Part shown: piece by piece, positions 1-6,072 of the stretch
How positions within the stretch are numbered: position 1 is the stretch's first letter
Layout of the letters: each line of letters starts with the position of its first letter
DNA from: DASTQL01 sp035462845
Lineage (GTDB): Bacteria; Actinomycetota; Actinomycetes; Jiangellales; Jiangellaceae
NCBI GenBank assembly: GCA_035462845.1
Contig: DATHTV010000229.1
Coordinates: 1 to 6,707 of the forward strand
Direction: 5' to 3'
Length of the DNA: 6,707 nt
Position numbers and translations under genes: made by a program
The notes under the pieces: model-generated
The model's input: the letters and a program-made list of their open reading frames with translations, nothing else
Told to the model about the DNA's origin: nothing
The model's database searches: none

Positions 1-1167
1 AGCACGTCCGGCCGTTCAATCGGCAAGTCGAAGGTCGGCTCGATCGATGCCGAGATTCTGGACTCGCTCGACGCCGAGATGCGGCGGTGCCGCGAGCACT
101 GCCGCGACCGTCGCGGCGTGGACCATCGGACGAGCTACCCGCACGAGTGCGACGCCCGGTGCCGACCACACCGGTGCCGGCCGCTGGGCGCAGCGACGAT
201 CCGCAAGATTCACTACATCCTCAGCGGCGCCTACGAGCGTGCGTCCGATGGCGATGGGTGGGCTCGAGCCCGATGGACCAGGCCGAACCACCGCCGGTCC
301 CGTCGCCCGATCCGCAACCGCCGACACCCGATGAAGCCGCGCGGCTCGTCACCGAGGCCTGGCGCCGTGACCCTGACTGGGGGATGTTCGTCTGGCTGGT
401 GATGGTGACCGGCGCTCGCCGTGGCGAGGTGTGCGGCCTGCGCTGGCGGTACGTCGACCTGGAGCGGGGCGTGATCGCCATCCAGCGCGCCATCGCGCAG
501 GTTCGAGGGGAGACCGAGGAGAAGGACACCAAGACCCACCAGCGCCGCCACGTCACGATCGACCCCGGCACGATCGAAGCCCTCACTGAGCACCGCCGTC
601 GGTGGGAGGAGCGCTGCGCTGCCCTCGAGATCGAACTGTCGCCGCACGCCTACGTCTTCTCGTCCTCACCGACGGGTCAGACAACTGACGCGGTCGTCGG
701 TGACGCAGCGGTACAGCAAGATGGCCGACCGGCTTGGCATCGACACTCACCTCCACAACCTGCGGCACTACTCGGCGACCGAACTCATCGCGGGCGGCGT
801 CGATGTCCGCACGGTGGCCGGCCGCCTTGGGCACGGTGGCGGTGGCACGACGACGCTTCGCGTCTACGCAGCTTGGGTGGCAGAGGCGGACCAGCGGGCG
901 GCTCAGGGTCCGGCCGATCGCCTGCCCGAGCGGCCGGCGCCGCTCGAGGTCGACGAGGTCGAGAGAGCCAAGACCGATCCGCGCTATCCGTTCGAGCACA
1001 TCGCGGTGGCATTGCGCGATCGACTCGCCGCGGGCGAGTGGGCCGTGGGCGCGGAGCTCCCGACCGGCAAGCAACTCGGGGTGGAGTTCGACGTGTCCAC
1101 TGCAACCGCTCAGCGTGCGGTGACGCTCCTGCAGGCGTGGGAGCTGGTCGAGGGTCAGCCGCGGACG
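1..1167 (+). pseudogene. Frameshifted tyrosine recombinase (integrase) with C-terminal GntR-like helix-turn-helix, 5' end outside window
   Basis: Site-specific recombinases of this family integrate and excise mobile DNA. The reading frame enters open from the left edge in frame 1. It shows a core-binding region with a Cys/His cluster (codons at 88, 100, 142, 148, 160, 169 and 175) and the stretch ATIRKIHYILSGAYER. It then continues in frame 3 from about 243 (VRWRWV, then TGARRGEV with the first catalytic Arg at 417, and TKTH with the catalytic Lys at 531). It returns to frame 1 at about 682 (VTQRYSKMADRLGI, HNLRHY with His 754 and Arg 763, LGHGG with His 832, RVYAAW with the nucleophile Tyr at 865). 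All catalytic residues are present but split between frames by a one-base loss near 241-243 and a one-base gain (or two-base loss) near 678-684. From about 982 to 1165 a GntR-type winged helix follows (RYPFEHIAVALRDRL, ELPTGKQLGVEFDVS, TAQRAVTLLQAWELVEG). That fusion is known in actinobacterial integrases. The true 3' end is unclear. Sequencing error could mimic the shifts, but the adjacent gene is also decayed. Confidence 0.85.
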
Positions 1168-1253
1168 TCGACCTCGCGTTCTTGCTCCGCTCGCGTAGTC
1201 GCAGAGGCCGGCGATGGTCAGGGACCTCGGGGGGCGCCTGACGACGTCAGCTC

Positions 1254-1531
1254 GACCCGCGGGCGACGGCCCAGAGGATCGCTGCGCTCGGGGTCGACAT
1301 CTATGTCGCCGGCCTGGCGCACACGCCCGACGGACTGCCCGAGCAGGAACCCCGCGCGTTCGTCATCGCTCGCGCATGCTCGTCGTTCGTCGTCTTCGCG
1401 AGCTTCGCCGGCCCGACGGGGGACGTCTTCGGCGCCACCGCCGGTGAGTCGGCGATCTGGTCGTCCAGCGGGACCGCCATCGCAGTGGCCGGGCCGCACC
1501 CGGAGCGATCGCTCGCGCCACCCTCGCCTGA
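1254..1531 (+). pseudogene. C-terminal remnant of a carbon-nitrogen hydrolase (nitrilase superfamily)
   Basis: Intact members hydrolyse nitriles or amides with a Glu-Lys-Cys triad. Frame 3 from about 1254 to 1496 reads ATAQRIAALGVDIYVAG, then HTPDGLPEQEPRAFVIARAC, SSFVVFASFAGPTGDVF, ATAGESAIWSSSGTAIAVAG. This matches the order seen after the catalytic cysteine in this superfamily: a strand, an Arg-rich helix, a strand with a Gly-Pro turn, and the G-x-S-x-I-W segment. At about 1496 the sense continues in frame 2 as PGAIARATLA followed by TGA at 1529-1531, a typical family ending, so one base has been lost. No start codon with a ribosome binding site precedes it, and the N-terminal two thirds, including the triad, is absent. 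About 85 bases separate it from the integrase remnant. I recognised the family from memory of its motifs; a database search would settle it. Confidence 0.6.
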
Positions 1532-1559
1532 CCTGGACGACGAGCCTCGTTCAGGCGAG
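1523..1559. terminator. Candidate bidirectional terminator between converging genes
   Basis: CTCGCCTGA at 1523-1531 and TCAGGCGAG at 1551-1559 form a perfect 9-bp inverted repeat with a 19-base spacer. The spacer itself contains ACGAG-C-CTCGT at 1540-1550. The left arm ends with the stop codon of the hydrolase remnant and the right arm begins with the stop codon of the minus-strand regulator. There is no T-tract on either side, but many high-GC actinobacterial terminators lack one. The symmetry and placement suggest a terminator serving both directions; the function is inferred. Confidence 0.4.
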
Positions 1560-4500
1560 CGGCCCTCGGAGCCGATCGAGGGTGGCGCGCGCGGACGCGA
1601 GCGTGGGCGCGTCACCGCTCCGCTCGGCCATCCGCACCGAGCGGGCGAGCAACTCGCTCGCACGGTCGGTGGCGCCGCGGCGCTCGGCGAGCTCGGCGAG
1701 GTGTCCGAGCGTCGTCGCGGCGGCGGCGTGACCCTCGACGCTGAGGAAGGCCTGCAGTGCGCCGGCGTGCTCGCGCTCCGCGTCCTCGAGGCGACCCTGC
1801 TCCCGGGCGAGCAGGCCCGCGGCGTCCGCCACGAGTGCGGTCAGGTGGTGCACCTGTTGCTCCCGGGCGATGCGCCGGGCCGGCGCGAGCTCCTCCTCGG
1901 CACGAGCCAGATCCCCGGCGGCGAGCGCCAGGGTGGCGGCCCGTACGTGGAGCACGGCGCGCAGGTCCGGGAGGTCGAGCTCCTCGGTGAGCGGGAGGGC
2001 CCGGTCGACCGCCTGCCGGGCCGACGCGACGTCGCCCGAGAGCTCGGCCAGACCTGATATTGCCCCGAGGCACTGCACCTGCCCCCATCGGTCGCCGACC
2101 CGCACGTGGGCATCGAGGGCACCCTCCAGCAGCGCCCCCGCCTCGGGCTCCCCCCGGGCGCCGGCTGAGCGCGCGTCGAGGAAGGCCATCATGGCGAGAT
2201 CGGCCGGATCTCCCTTGACGGCGGCGGCCTCGTGGGCCCGCCGCCGGTGCTCATCGGCCTCCTCCCGCGCACCGAGCAGTTCGGCGACCAGGGAGGCGAC
2301 CGCATGCGCGACGAGCCGCTGCTCCGGGACGCCGGCCCGGTCCACGAGCGGCACCACCCGGGCGAGCCGGGGCGCCACGGCCGCCGGTGGCTCCTCGTCC
2401 AGGTCGAGGAAGGCCAGCCAGACCTCCGCCCAGGCCGCGGCGTGCTCGTCCGCGCCAGGAGCCGCGGGGCCCCCGAGGAGTTCACCCAGCCACCGGCGAC
2501 CTTCCCGACGGTGGCCCAGCAGGTACCAGAACCAACCGAGCCCGCCGGCCAGCGTCAGCCCCCGCCCGCGCCGGGATCCCACGGCGCACCACGTCAGCGC
2601 GGCCCGGACGTCGTCGAGCCGGCCGCGCAGCAGGGCGGCCGCCGCGAGCTGCCCCGCGGTGCGCAGTCGCGGGACCTCCCGCTCGACCAGCCGCTCCACC
2701 AGGGCCAGGTGCCGGTCACGGACCTCGTCGTCCTCGCCGGCCTCCCGGAGCCGCTCGCGACCGTAGGCGCGCAGCGTCTCCAGCAGGGAGTAGGCGGTCA
2801 CGGGGCCGTCGTCCTCCCGCTGCACCAGCGACTTCTCCACCAGCCGGGCGAGGACGTCGAGGACCGCGCAGCCGTCGGGCAGGGGCGTCGTCACCGGTTC
2901 GACCTCGGCCGCTCGGAAGGCGGCGGGGAACACGGACAGCCGGCGGAGGACCCGCCGCTCGTCGTCGTCGAGGAGGTCCCAACTCCAGTCCACCACCGCG
3001 CGCAGCGTCCGTTGCCGGGCGGCGGGGAGCCGGGGCGCCGCCAGCAGATCCAGCCGCTCCGCGAGCCGGTCGGTGAGCAGCTCGACGCCCAGGCTGCGCG
3101 CTCGGGACGCGGCAAGCTCCAGCGCCAGGGGGATTCCGTCGAGTGCCCGGCAGATCGTCGCCACCGCGGCGGCGTGCCGGTCGTCGAGTCCGGCACCGGC
3201 ACCGGCCCGGTCCAGGAACAGCCGTCCCGCGTCGGATCGGCCCACCTCGGCGAGGCTCGCGACGTCCGGGACGGGCAGGCGCAGCGACGGCACGGACCAC
3301 ACGGTCTCCTCGGGCAGGCCGAGCTGCTCCCGGCTGGTCACCAGGAGGCGCACCGCGGGCGCGGCGGAGAGCACCCGCTGGACCAGGTCGGCGGCTGCGT
3401 CCACGACGTGCTCGGCGTTGTCCAGCACCAGGAGCAGGTCCCGGCCGCTCAACGCGGCCAGGAGCACGGCGATGGGGTCCGATCGGGGGCCGCCGAGCCC
3501 GGACATCGCCGACGTCCCCACGCGCAGGGCCGCCGCCATGGTGGACGCCACGTCCTCGGGACGACTCACCGGGGCCAGCTCGACGAGGACGGCGTCGCCC
3601 ACGGCTGCGGCGGGGCCGTCGACCGCCCGCCGTGCCGCCTCCAGGGCGAGCCTGGTCTTGCCCACACCACCCGGCCCCGTCAGCGTGAGCAACCGCGTCC
3701 CGGCCATGAGCCCCAGGACCGTGTCCACCTCGGTGTCCCGACCCACGAACGAGCTGGCCGGCACGGATAGCCGCGACACCGGCGGCGGCCGGACCTGCCG
3801 AGGTGGTGTCCGCGCGGGTGCACGGCCCTCCTGGCGCAGCAGGGTCTCGAACAGCTCACGCAGCTCCGGCCCGGGCGTCACGCCCAGCTCCCGGTCCAGC
3901 ACCCGGCGGACCTCGGAGTAGACGGCGAGCGCGTCGGCCTGGCGGCCGGCCCCGTACAGCGCCCGCATCTGCAGCCCGCGGAGACGTTCGTCCAGAGGCT
4001 CAGCCGCGACGAGGGCCTCCACCTCGGCCAGCACGTCGGGGGCGCGGTCGAGGGCGAGGTCGGCCTCCCACCGGTCGCGCACCGCCGCCGTGTGGATCCC
4101 GGTCCAGTGCTGCACGGCGGCCACGGCGAACGGCTCGTCGGCGAGCTCCGCCAGCGGCCGGCCCCGCCACAGCTCGAGGGCCTCCCCGAGCAGCTGCCGA
4201 GCCGTCACCGGATCCCCCGCACGAAGGCACGCCCGTCCTCTGGCAGCGAGGTCGACGACGACGCCGACGTCCAGGTGCCCGGGATCGACGGCGAGCCGGT
4301 AGCCCGCGGCCTCGCACACCAGCAGGTCCCGCTCGTCACCGAGCAGCCTGCGCAGATCGGACACCCGGGCCTGCAGGGCGTTCGCCGCTCCGGCCGGCGG
4401 CCGGCCGGACCAGACCGCCTCGAGGAGGCGGCTCCCCGGGACGGGCTCGCCCGCGGACACGAGCAAGACGGCGAGCAGCGTGCGCCGACGCCGGCCCAGG

Positions 4501-4571
4501 ACGGGGACGACCTCCCCCGAGTCGCCGACGAGGTCGATCGAACCCAGCACGCGGAAGCGCACGCGTCCCAC
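1551..4571 (-). CDS. AfsR/SARP-type regulator: winged helix, BTAD, STAND ATPase, TPR-like C-terminus (1006 aa)
   Basis: This is a large cytoplasmic transcription activator of the AfsR/SARP class. Residues 1-97 form an OmpR-like winged helix (RVRFRVLGSIDL, then RRRRTLLAVLL, ALQARVSDLRRLLG, AAGYRLAV). Residues about 103-247 are the bacterial transcriptional activation domain (ALELWRGRPLAELAD, DALAVYSEVRRVLDRELG). From about 273 a STAND/NB-ARC ATPase begins with SFVGRDTEVD, Walker A GPGGVGKT at 299-306, Walker B LLLVLDNAEH at 379-388, RLLVTSREQL at 408-417, GIPLALELAASR at 479-490, and a winged-helix part around 522-608 (VVDWSWDLL, SLLETLRAYGRERL). The rest, to 1006, is Ala/Leu-rich helical repeat consistent with TPRs. 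The length suits AfsR-like proteins. The only in-frame start after the upstream stop (4584-4586) is GTG at 4571, which fits the family N-terminus. It has no good Shine-Dalgarno at normal distance: GAGGAGG (minus strand, 4607-4601) lies 29 bases away. The gene appears intact. It is divergent from the rhodanese operon, with 11-bp direct repeats between them. Its natural signal and target are unknown. Confidence 0.93.
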   Translation of the reverse strand: MGRVRFRVLGSIDLVGDSGEVVPVLGRRRRTLLAVLLVSAGEPVPGSRLLEAVWSGRPPAGAANALQARVSDLRRLLGDERDLLVCEAAGYRLAVDPGHLDVGVVVDLAARGRACLRAGDPVTARQLLGEALELWRGRPLAELADEPFAVAAVQHWTGIHTAAVRDRWEADLALDRAPDVLAEVEALVAAEPLDERLRGLQMRALYGAGRQADALAVYSEVRRVLDRELGVTPGPELRELFETLLRQEGRAPARTPPRQVRPPPVSRLSVPASSFVGRDTEVDTVLGLMAGTRLLTLTGPGGVGKTRLALEAARRAVDGPAAAVGDAVLVELAPVSRPEDVASTMAAALRVGTSAMSGLGGPRSDPIAVLLAALSGRDLLLVLDNAEHVVDAAADLVQRVLSAAPAVRLLVTSREQLGLPEETVWSVPSLRLPVPDVASLAEVGRSDAGRLFLDRAGAGAGLDDRHAAAVATICRALDGIPLALELAASRARSLGVELLTDRLAERLDLLAAPRLPAARQRTLRAVVDWSWDLLDDDERRVLRRLSVFPAAFRAAEVEPVTTPLPDGCAVLDVLARLVEKSLVQREDDGPVTAYSLLETLRAYGRERLREAGEDDEVRDRHLALVERLVEREVPRLRTAGQLAAAALLRGRLDDVRAALTWCAVGSRRGRGLTLAGGLGWFWYLLGHRREGRRWLGELLGGPAAPGADEHAAAWAEVWLAFLDLDEEPPAAVAPRLARVVPLVDRAGVPEQRLVAHAVASLVAELLGAREEADEHRRRAHEAAAVKGDPADLAMMAFLDARSAGARGEPEAGALLEGALDAHVRVGDRWGQVQCLGAISGLAELSGDVASARQAVDRALPLTEELDLPDLRAVLHVRAATLALAAGDLARAEEELAPARRIAREQQVHHLTALVADAAGLLAREQGRLEDAEREHAGALQAFLSVEGHAAAATTLGHLAELAERRGATDRASELLARSVRMAERSGDAPTLASARATLDRLRGPLA

Positions 4572-4581
4572 GGTACGGCCG

Positions 4582-4625
4582 CGTCAGCGGCACGTCAGCG
4601 CCTCCTCAGCGGTGCTCCGCATCGT
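4582..4625 (+). promoter_or_regulatory. Three 11-bp-spaced direct repeats plus candidate -10: SARP-like operator/promoter
   Basis: Heptamers GTCAGCG (4583-4589), GTCAGCG (4594-4600) and CTCAGCG (4605-4611) repeat with a strict 11-bp period; each is preceded by C, so eight positions are nearly invariant. Exactly 8 bases after the last repeat is CATCGT (4620-4625), compatible with the loose actinobacterial -10. Published SARP operators are heptamer direct repeats separated by 4 bp, with the last repeat about 8 bp before the -10. The site lies between the divergent regulator and the rhodanese operon. A start near 4632 would leave a leader of about 30 bases before the first gene. The repeats are seen directly; binding and the promoter are inferred. 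Confidence 0.6.
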
Positions 4626-4662
4626 GGTCCTCGTCGAGCACACCACCCGGAGGAGCATTTCC

Positions 4663-4983
4663 GTGGACACCGTCGAACGCGAGGAACTGCGTCGGATCGT
4701 CGAGGAGGACCGTGGGGTCCGCGTCGTCCTGACGTTGGGACCGGACGCCTACGCGCAGGCCCACATCCCGGGCAGCGAGAGCTTCCCCGACCTGGACAGC
4801 GCGCTGCGTGAGCTGTCACCCGAGGACGACGTGGTCCTGTACTGCTCCCACGCCGCCTGCTCCTCGAGTCGCCGGGCGGCGCGGCGGCTGCAGGACCGCG
4901 GCCTCACCCGTGTCCGGGTGTACCGCGGCGGGCTGGCGGACTGGCACGCCGCGGGCCTGCCCCTGCAGGGGAGTGCGGCATGA
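4663..4983 (+). CDS. Single-domain rhodanese-like sulfurtransferase (106 aa) with CxxxxC active loop
   Basis: Rhodanese domains carry a persulfide on a loop cysteine and pass sulfane sulfur to acceptors. The product has LGPDAYAQAHIPGS (HIPG at residues 34-37), then DDVVLYCSHAACSSSRR, with the likely catalytic Cys61 opening the loop and a second Cys at 66, and ends with VRVYRGGLADWHAAGLP. These are the standard landmarks of single-domain rhodaneses. The usual D-x-R after the first strand is replaced by LTLGP, which I also associate with the C-x4-C-x2-S subgroup. No signal peptide is seen, so the protein is probably cytoplasmic. GTG at 4663 was chosen because GGAGGAG (4649-4655) sits 7 bases upstream and the product then has normal family length. 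The frame is open further upstream, but that part looks non-coding and holds the direct repeats. The stop overlaps the next start by 4 bases (ATGA). It is the first gene of the operon facing the AfsR-like regulator. Confidence 0.85.
   Translation: MDTVEREELRRIVEEDRGVRVVLTLGPDAYAQAHIPGSESFPDLDSALRELSPEDDVVLYCSHAACSSSRRAARRLQDRGLTRVRVYRGGLADWHAAGLPLQGSAA
4960..4973 (+). promoter_or_regulatory. Palindrome containing the Shine-Dalgarno of the membrane-protein gene
   Basis: CCCCTGCAGGGG at 4960-4971 is a perfect 12-bp palindrome. Its right half overlaps AGGGGAG (4967-4973), the Shine-Dalgarno for the ATG at 4980, 6 bases downstream. In RNA a CCCC/GGGG stem with a TGCA loop could mask the site until the ribosome finishing the rhodanese gene opens it. 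Masking is inferred. Confidence 0.4.
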
Positions 4984-5657
4984 GCCGGGGCGCCTCCCTG
5001 CACCCTCGGGAGGACGCCGACGGCACCACCCGGCGGACCGGGGACTCCTCCCTCCGCGGCCACCTGCGACTCGCCGCGCTGGCTGCCGTGCCCGTCTCGA
5101 CGGCGGTCCTGGTGGCCCAGCACCCCGCCGAGCCGCGCGACGTGCGGGAGCTCGCCGCGTCGACCGGGACCTGGACCTCGGTGCACGTGGGCCTGCTGTT
5201 CGCCGTCCCGCTCATCGGACTGGTGGTCTGGCACCTGCTGCGTGGCGTCCGCAATGGGCCGGCGACGGTTAGCCGCGTCCTGCTGCTGCCGGCAGTCGCC
5301 CTGTACGCCGCGTTCGACGCGCTGGTCGGCATCGGCACCGGGGTGCTGATGGGCGGCGTGGACCACCTCCACGAGCACCACCACGCCGGCGCGTGGGCAC
5401 TCGCGCAGCACTGGTGGGACGTCCCGGGGCCGCTGGTCCTCATCGGCGTCCTGGCACCACTGGTGTGGGCCGTCACGATCGGCGCGGCCGCGCTCGCCCA
5501 CCTGCAGGCCCGCTCGCCGTGGCCCGTGGCTCTCGGCCTCGCCCTGACCGCGGTGCTCTTCGCCTGGGGGCACCCGGGCGCCACCGGGGTGGTCGCCATG
5601 GCCGGCCTGCTGGTCGCTGTCGTGGTTCGCGCCGGCACCACCGGAGCGCTCCGGTGA
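4980..5657 (+). CDS. Polytopic membrane protein with His-rich loop, function unknown (225 aa)
   Basis: I do not recognise a characterised family. After a polar N-terminus of about 28 residues, hydrophobic segments lie at about 29-46, 67-88, 98-120, 150-175, 180-197 and 199-216, giving roughly six transmembrane helices. Histidines are frequent: His69 and His85 within or at the ends of the second helix (SVHVGLLFAVPLIG, VVWHLL), a loop with DHLHEHHH at 128-135 between helices three and four, then His144, His174 and His198. ALYAAFDALVGIGTGVL, in the third helix, resembles uncharacterised actinobacterial membrane proteins. The His cluster could bind a metal or haem, but no motif proves it. ATG at 4980 overlaps the stop of the upstream rhodanese gene and has AGGGGAG six bases upstream. 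The stop overlaps the GTG of the second rhodanese gene by 4 bases. Being sandwiched between two rhodanese genes suggests a shared job, perhaps sulfur handling at the membrane; this is inference only. Confidence 0.85.
   Translation: MSRGASLHPREDADGTTRRTGDSSLRGHLRLAALAAVPVSTAVLVAQHPAEPRDVRELAASTGTWTSVHVGLLFAVPLIGLVVWHLLRGVRNGPATVSRVLLLPAVALYAAFDALVGIGTGVLMGGVDHLHEHHHAGAWALAQHWWDVPGPLVLIGVLAPLVWAVTIGAAALAHLQARSPWPVALGLALTAVLFAWGHPGATGVVAMAGLLVAVVVRAGTTGALR
5639..5656 (+). promoter_or_regulatory. 18-bp perfect palindrome covering Shine-Dalgarno and start codon of the second rhodanese gene
   Basis: CACCGGAGCGCTCCGGTG is a perfect palindrome. GGAG (5643-5646) is the Shine-Dalgarno, and the final GTG (5654-5656) is the start codon, so both lie in opposite arms of a possible 7-bp stem with a GCGC loop. 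The upstream stop codon TGA (5655-5657) overlaps it. Translation of the membrane-protein gene would have to open the hairpin, so strict translational coupling is likely. A protein-binding operator is an alternative reading. Confidence 0.5.
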
Positions 5658-5977
5658 ACGGCCCTCTGGTCATCGACGCCGGGGCGCTGCGCGACCTCCT
5701 CGACTCGACGGTGCCGGTGCGGCTGGTGCATGCGCTCGGCCCCGACGACTTCCGCGACGGCCACATCCCCGGCGCGGTGGCGGCGCCCTGCCCGGCCACC
5801 GTCGCCACCCGGTTGGTGCCCGGGGAACTGCTGGTGGTCTACGGCGCGACGAGAGCCTGCACCGAGGCCCGGCGGATCGCGGCACAGCTGGCTCGGCGCC
5901 ACCCGGTACGGCTGCTCGACGGGGGGCTGGACGCCTGGCGGGCGATCGGCGGGCCCGTCGAGGGCGCCCCTGGCTGA
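5654..5977 (+). CDS. Degenerate rhodanese-like protein lacking the usual catalytic Cys (107 aa)
   Basis: This is a second single-domain rhodanese fold and a paralogue of the product of the gene at 4663. Shared landmarks are ALGPDDFRDGHIPGA (HIPG at residues 37-40), a strand then loop ELLVVYGATRACTEARR, and VRLLDGGLDAWRAIGGP at the end. In the first rhodanese the loop begins Tyr-Cys; here it is Tyr63-Gly64, so the position of the nucleophile is Gly, while the second loop cysteine (Cys69, matching Cys66 of the paralogue) is kept. The protein may have a shifted nucleophile, or may bind or regulate its partner without sulfurtransferase activity. GTG at 5654 is the only sensible start: it overlaps the upstream stop by 4 bases, has GGAG seven bases upstream, and gives normal domain length. 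No signal peptide or membrane segment is seen. A 95-bp gap follows before the methyltransferase gene. Confidence 0.8.
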   Translation: MNGPLVIDAGALRDLLDSTVPVRLVHALGPDDFRDGHIPGAVAAPCPATVATRLVPGELLVVYGATRACTEARRIAAQLARRHPVRLLDGGLDAWRAIGGPVEGAPG

Positions 5978-6013
5978 CGCGGGCGACGGCGTCCCGCCCG
6001 AACCGCCGCCGGG

Positions 6014-6023
6014 GTGCCGGCAC
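6014..6023. repeat. 10-bp palindrome in the gap before the methyltransferase gene
   Basis: GTGCCGGCAC is a perfect palindrome within the 95-bp gap (5978-6072). It could belong to an operator or a weak stem-loop. A second weak inverted repeat, GCGGG...CCCGC, lies just after the rhodanese stop. Neither has a T-tract, and I see no convincing promoter hexamers in the gap. Short palindromes are common at this GC content. Confidence 0.25.
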
Positions 6024-6072
6024 ACCACCACCCGGCCACCACGACCATCGACGCACGGACAGGAGAACCACC

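Noticed and set aside
79..402. Reading the integrase start region as a short independent gene beginning at the ATG at 79
   Set aside because: The frame is open to the window edge and the sequence before the ATG is in keeping with the family, so the ATG is internal. Sense moves to another frame at about 243.
1168..1253. Possible continuation of the integrase in frame 3 (ADVDLAFLLRSR) after the GntR-like domain
   Set aside because: It looks vaguely protein-like, but I could not match it with confidence to an integrase tail or to the hydrolase. It is left unassigned.
2232..3770. Long open frame (512 codons) on the plus strand opposite the regulator
   Set aside because: It lies entirely antisense to a well-supported multi-domain regulator. 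Its composition is the Gly/Arg/Pro/Gln-rich pattern expected from reading a GC-rich gene backwards, and no known motif is visible.
5986..6023. Rho-independent terminator after the second rhodanese gene
   Set aside because: The inverted repeats are short or imperfect and no T-tract follows; at this GC content such repeats are expected by chance.
4904..6031. Long open frame (375 codons) on the minus strand across the rhodanese operon
   Set aside because: It runs antisense to three genes with clear motifs, ribosome binding sites and overlaps, and shows low-complexity Arg/Pro/Ala content without domain signatures.
6024..6058. CCA-rich tract before the methyltransferase gene as a tandem repeat
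   Set aside because: The units are irregular and few; it looks like ordinary compositional bias.
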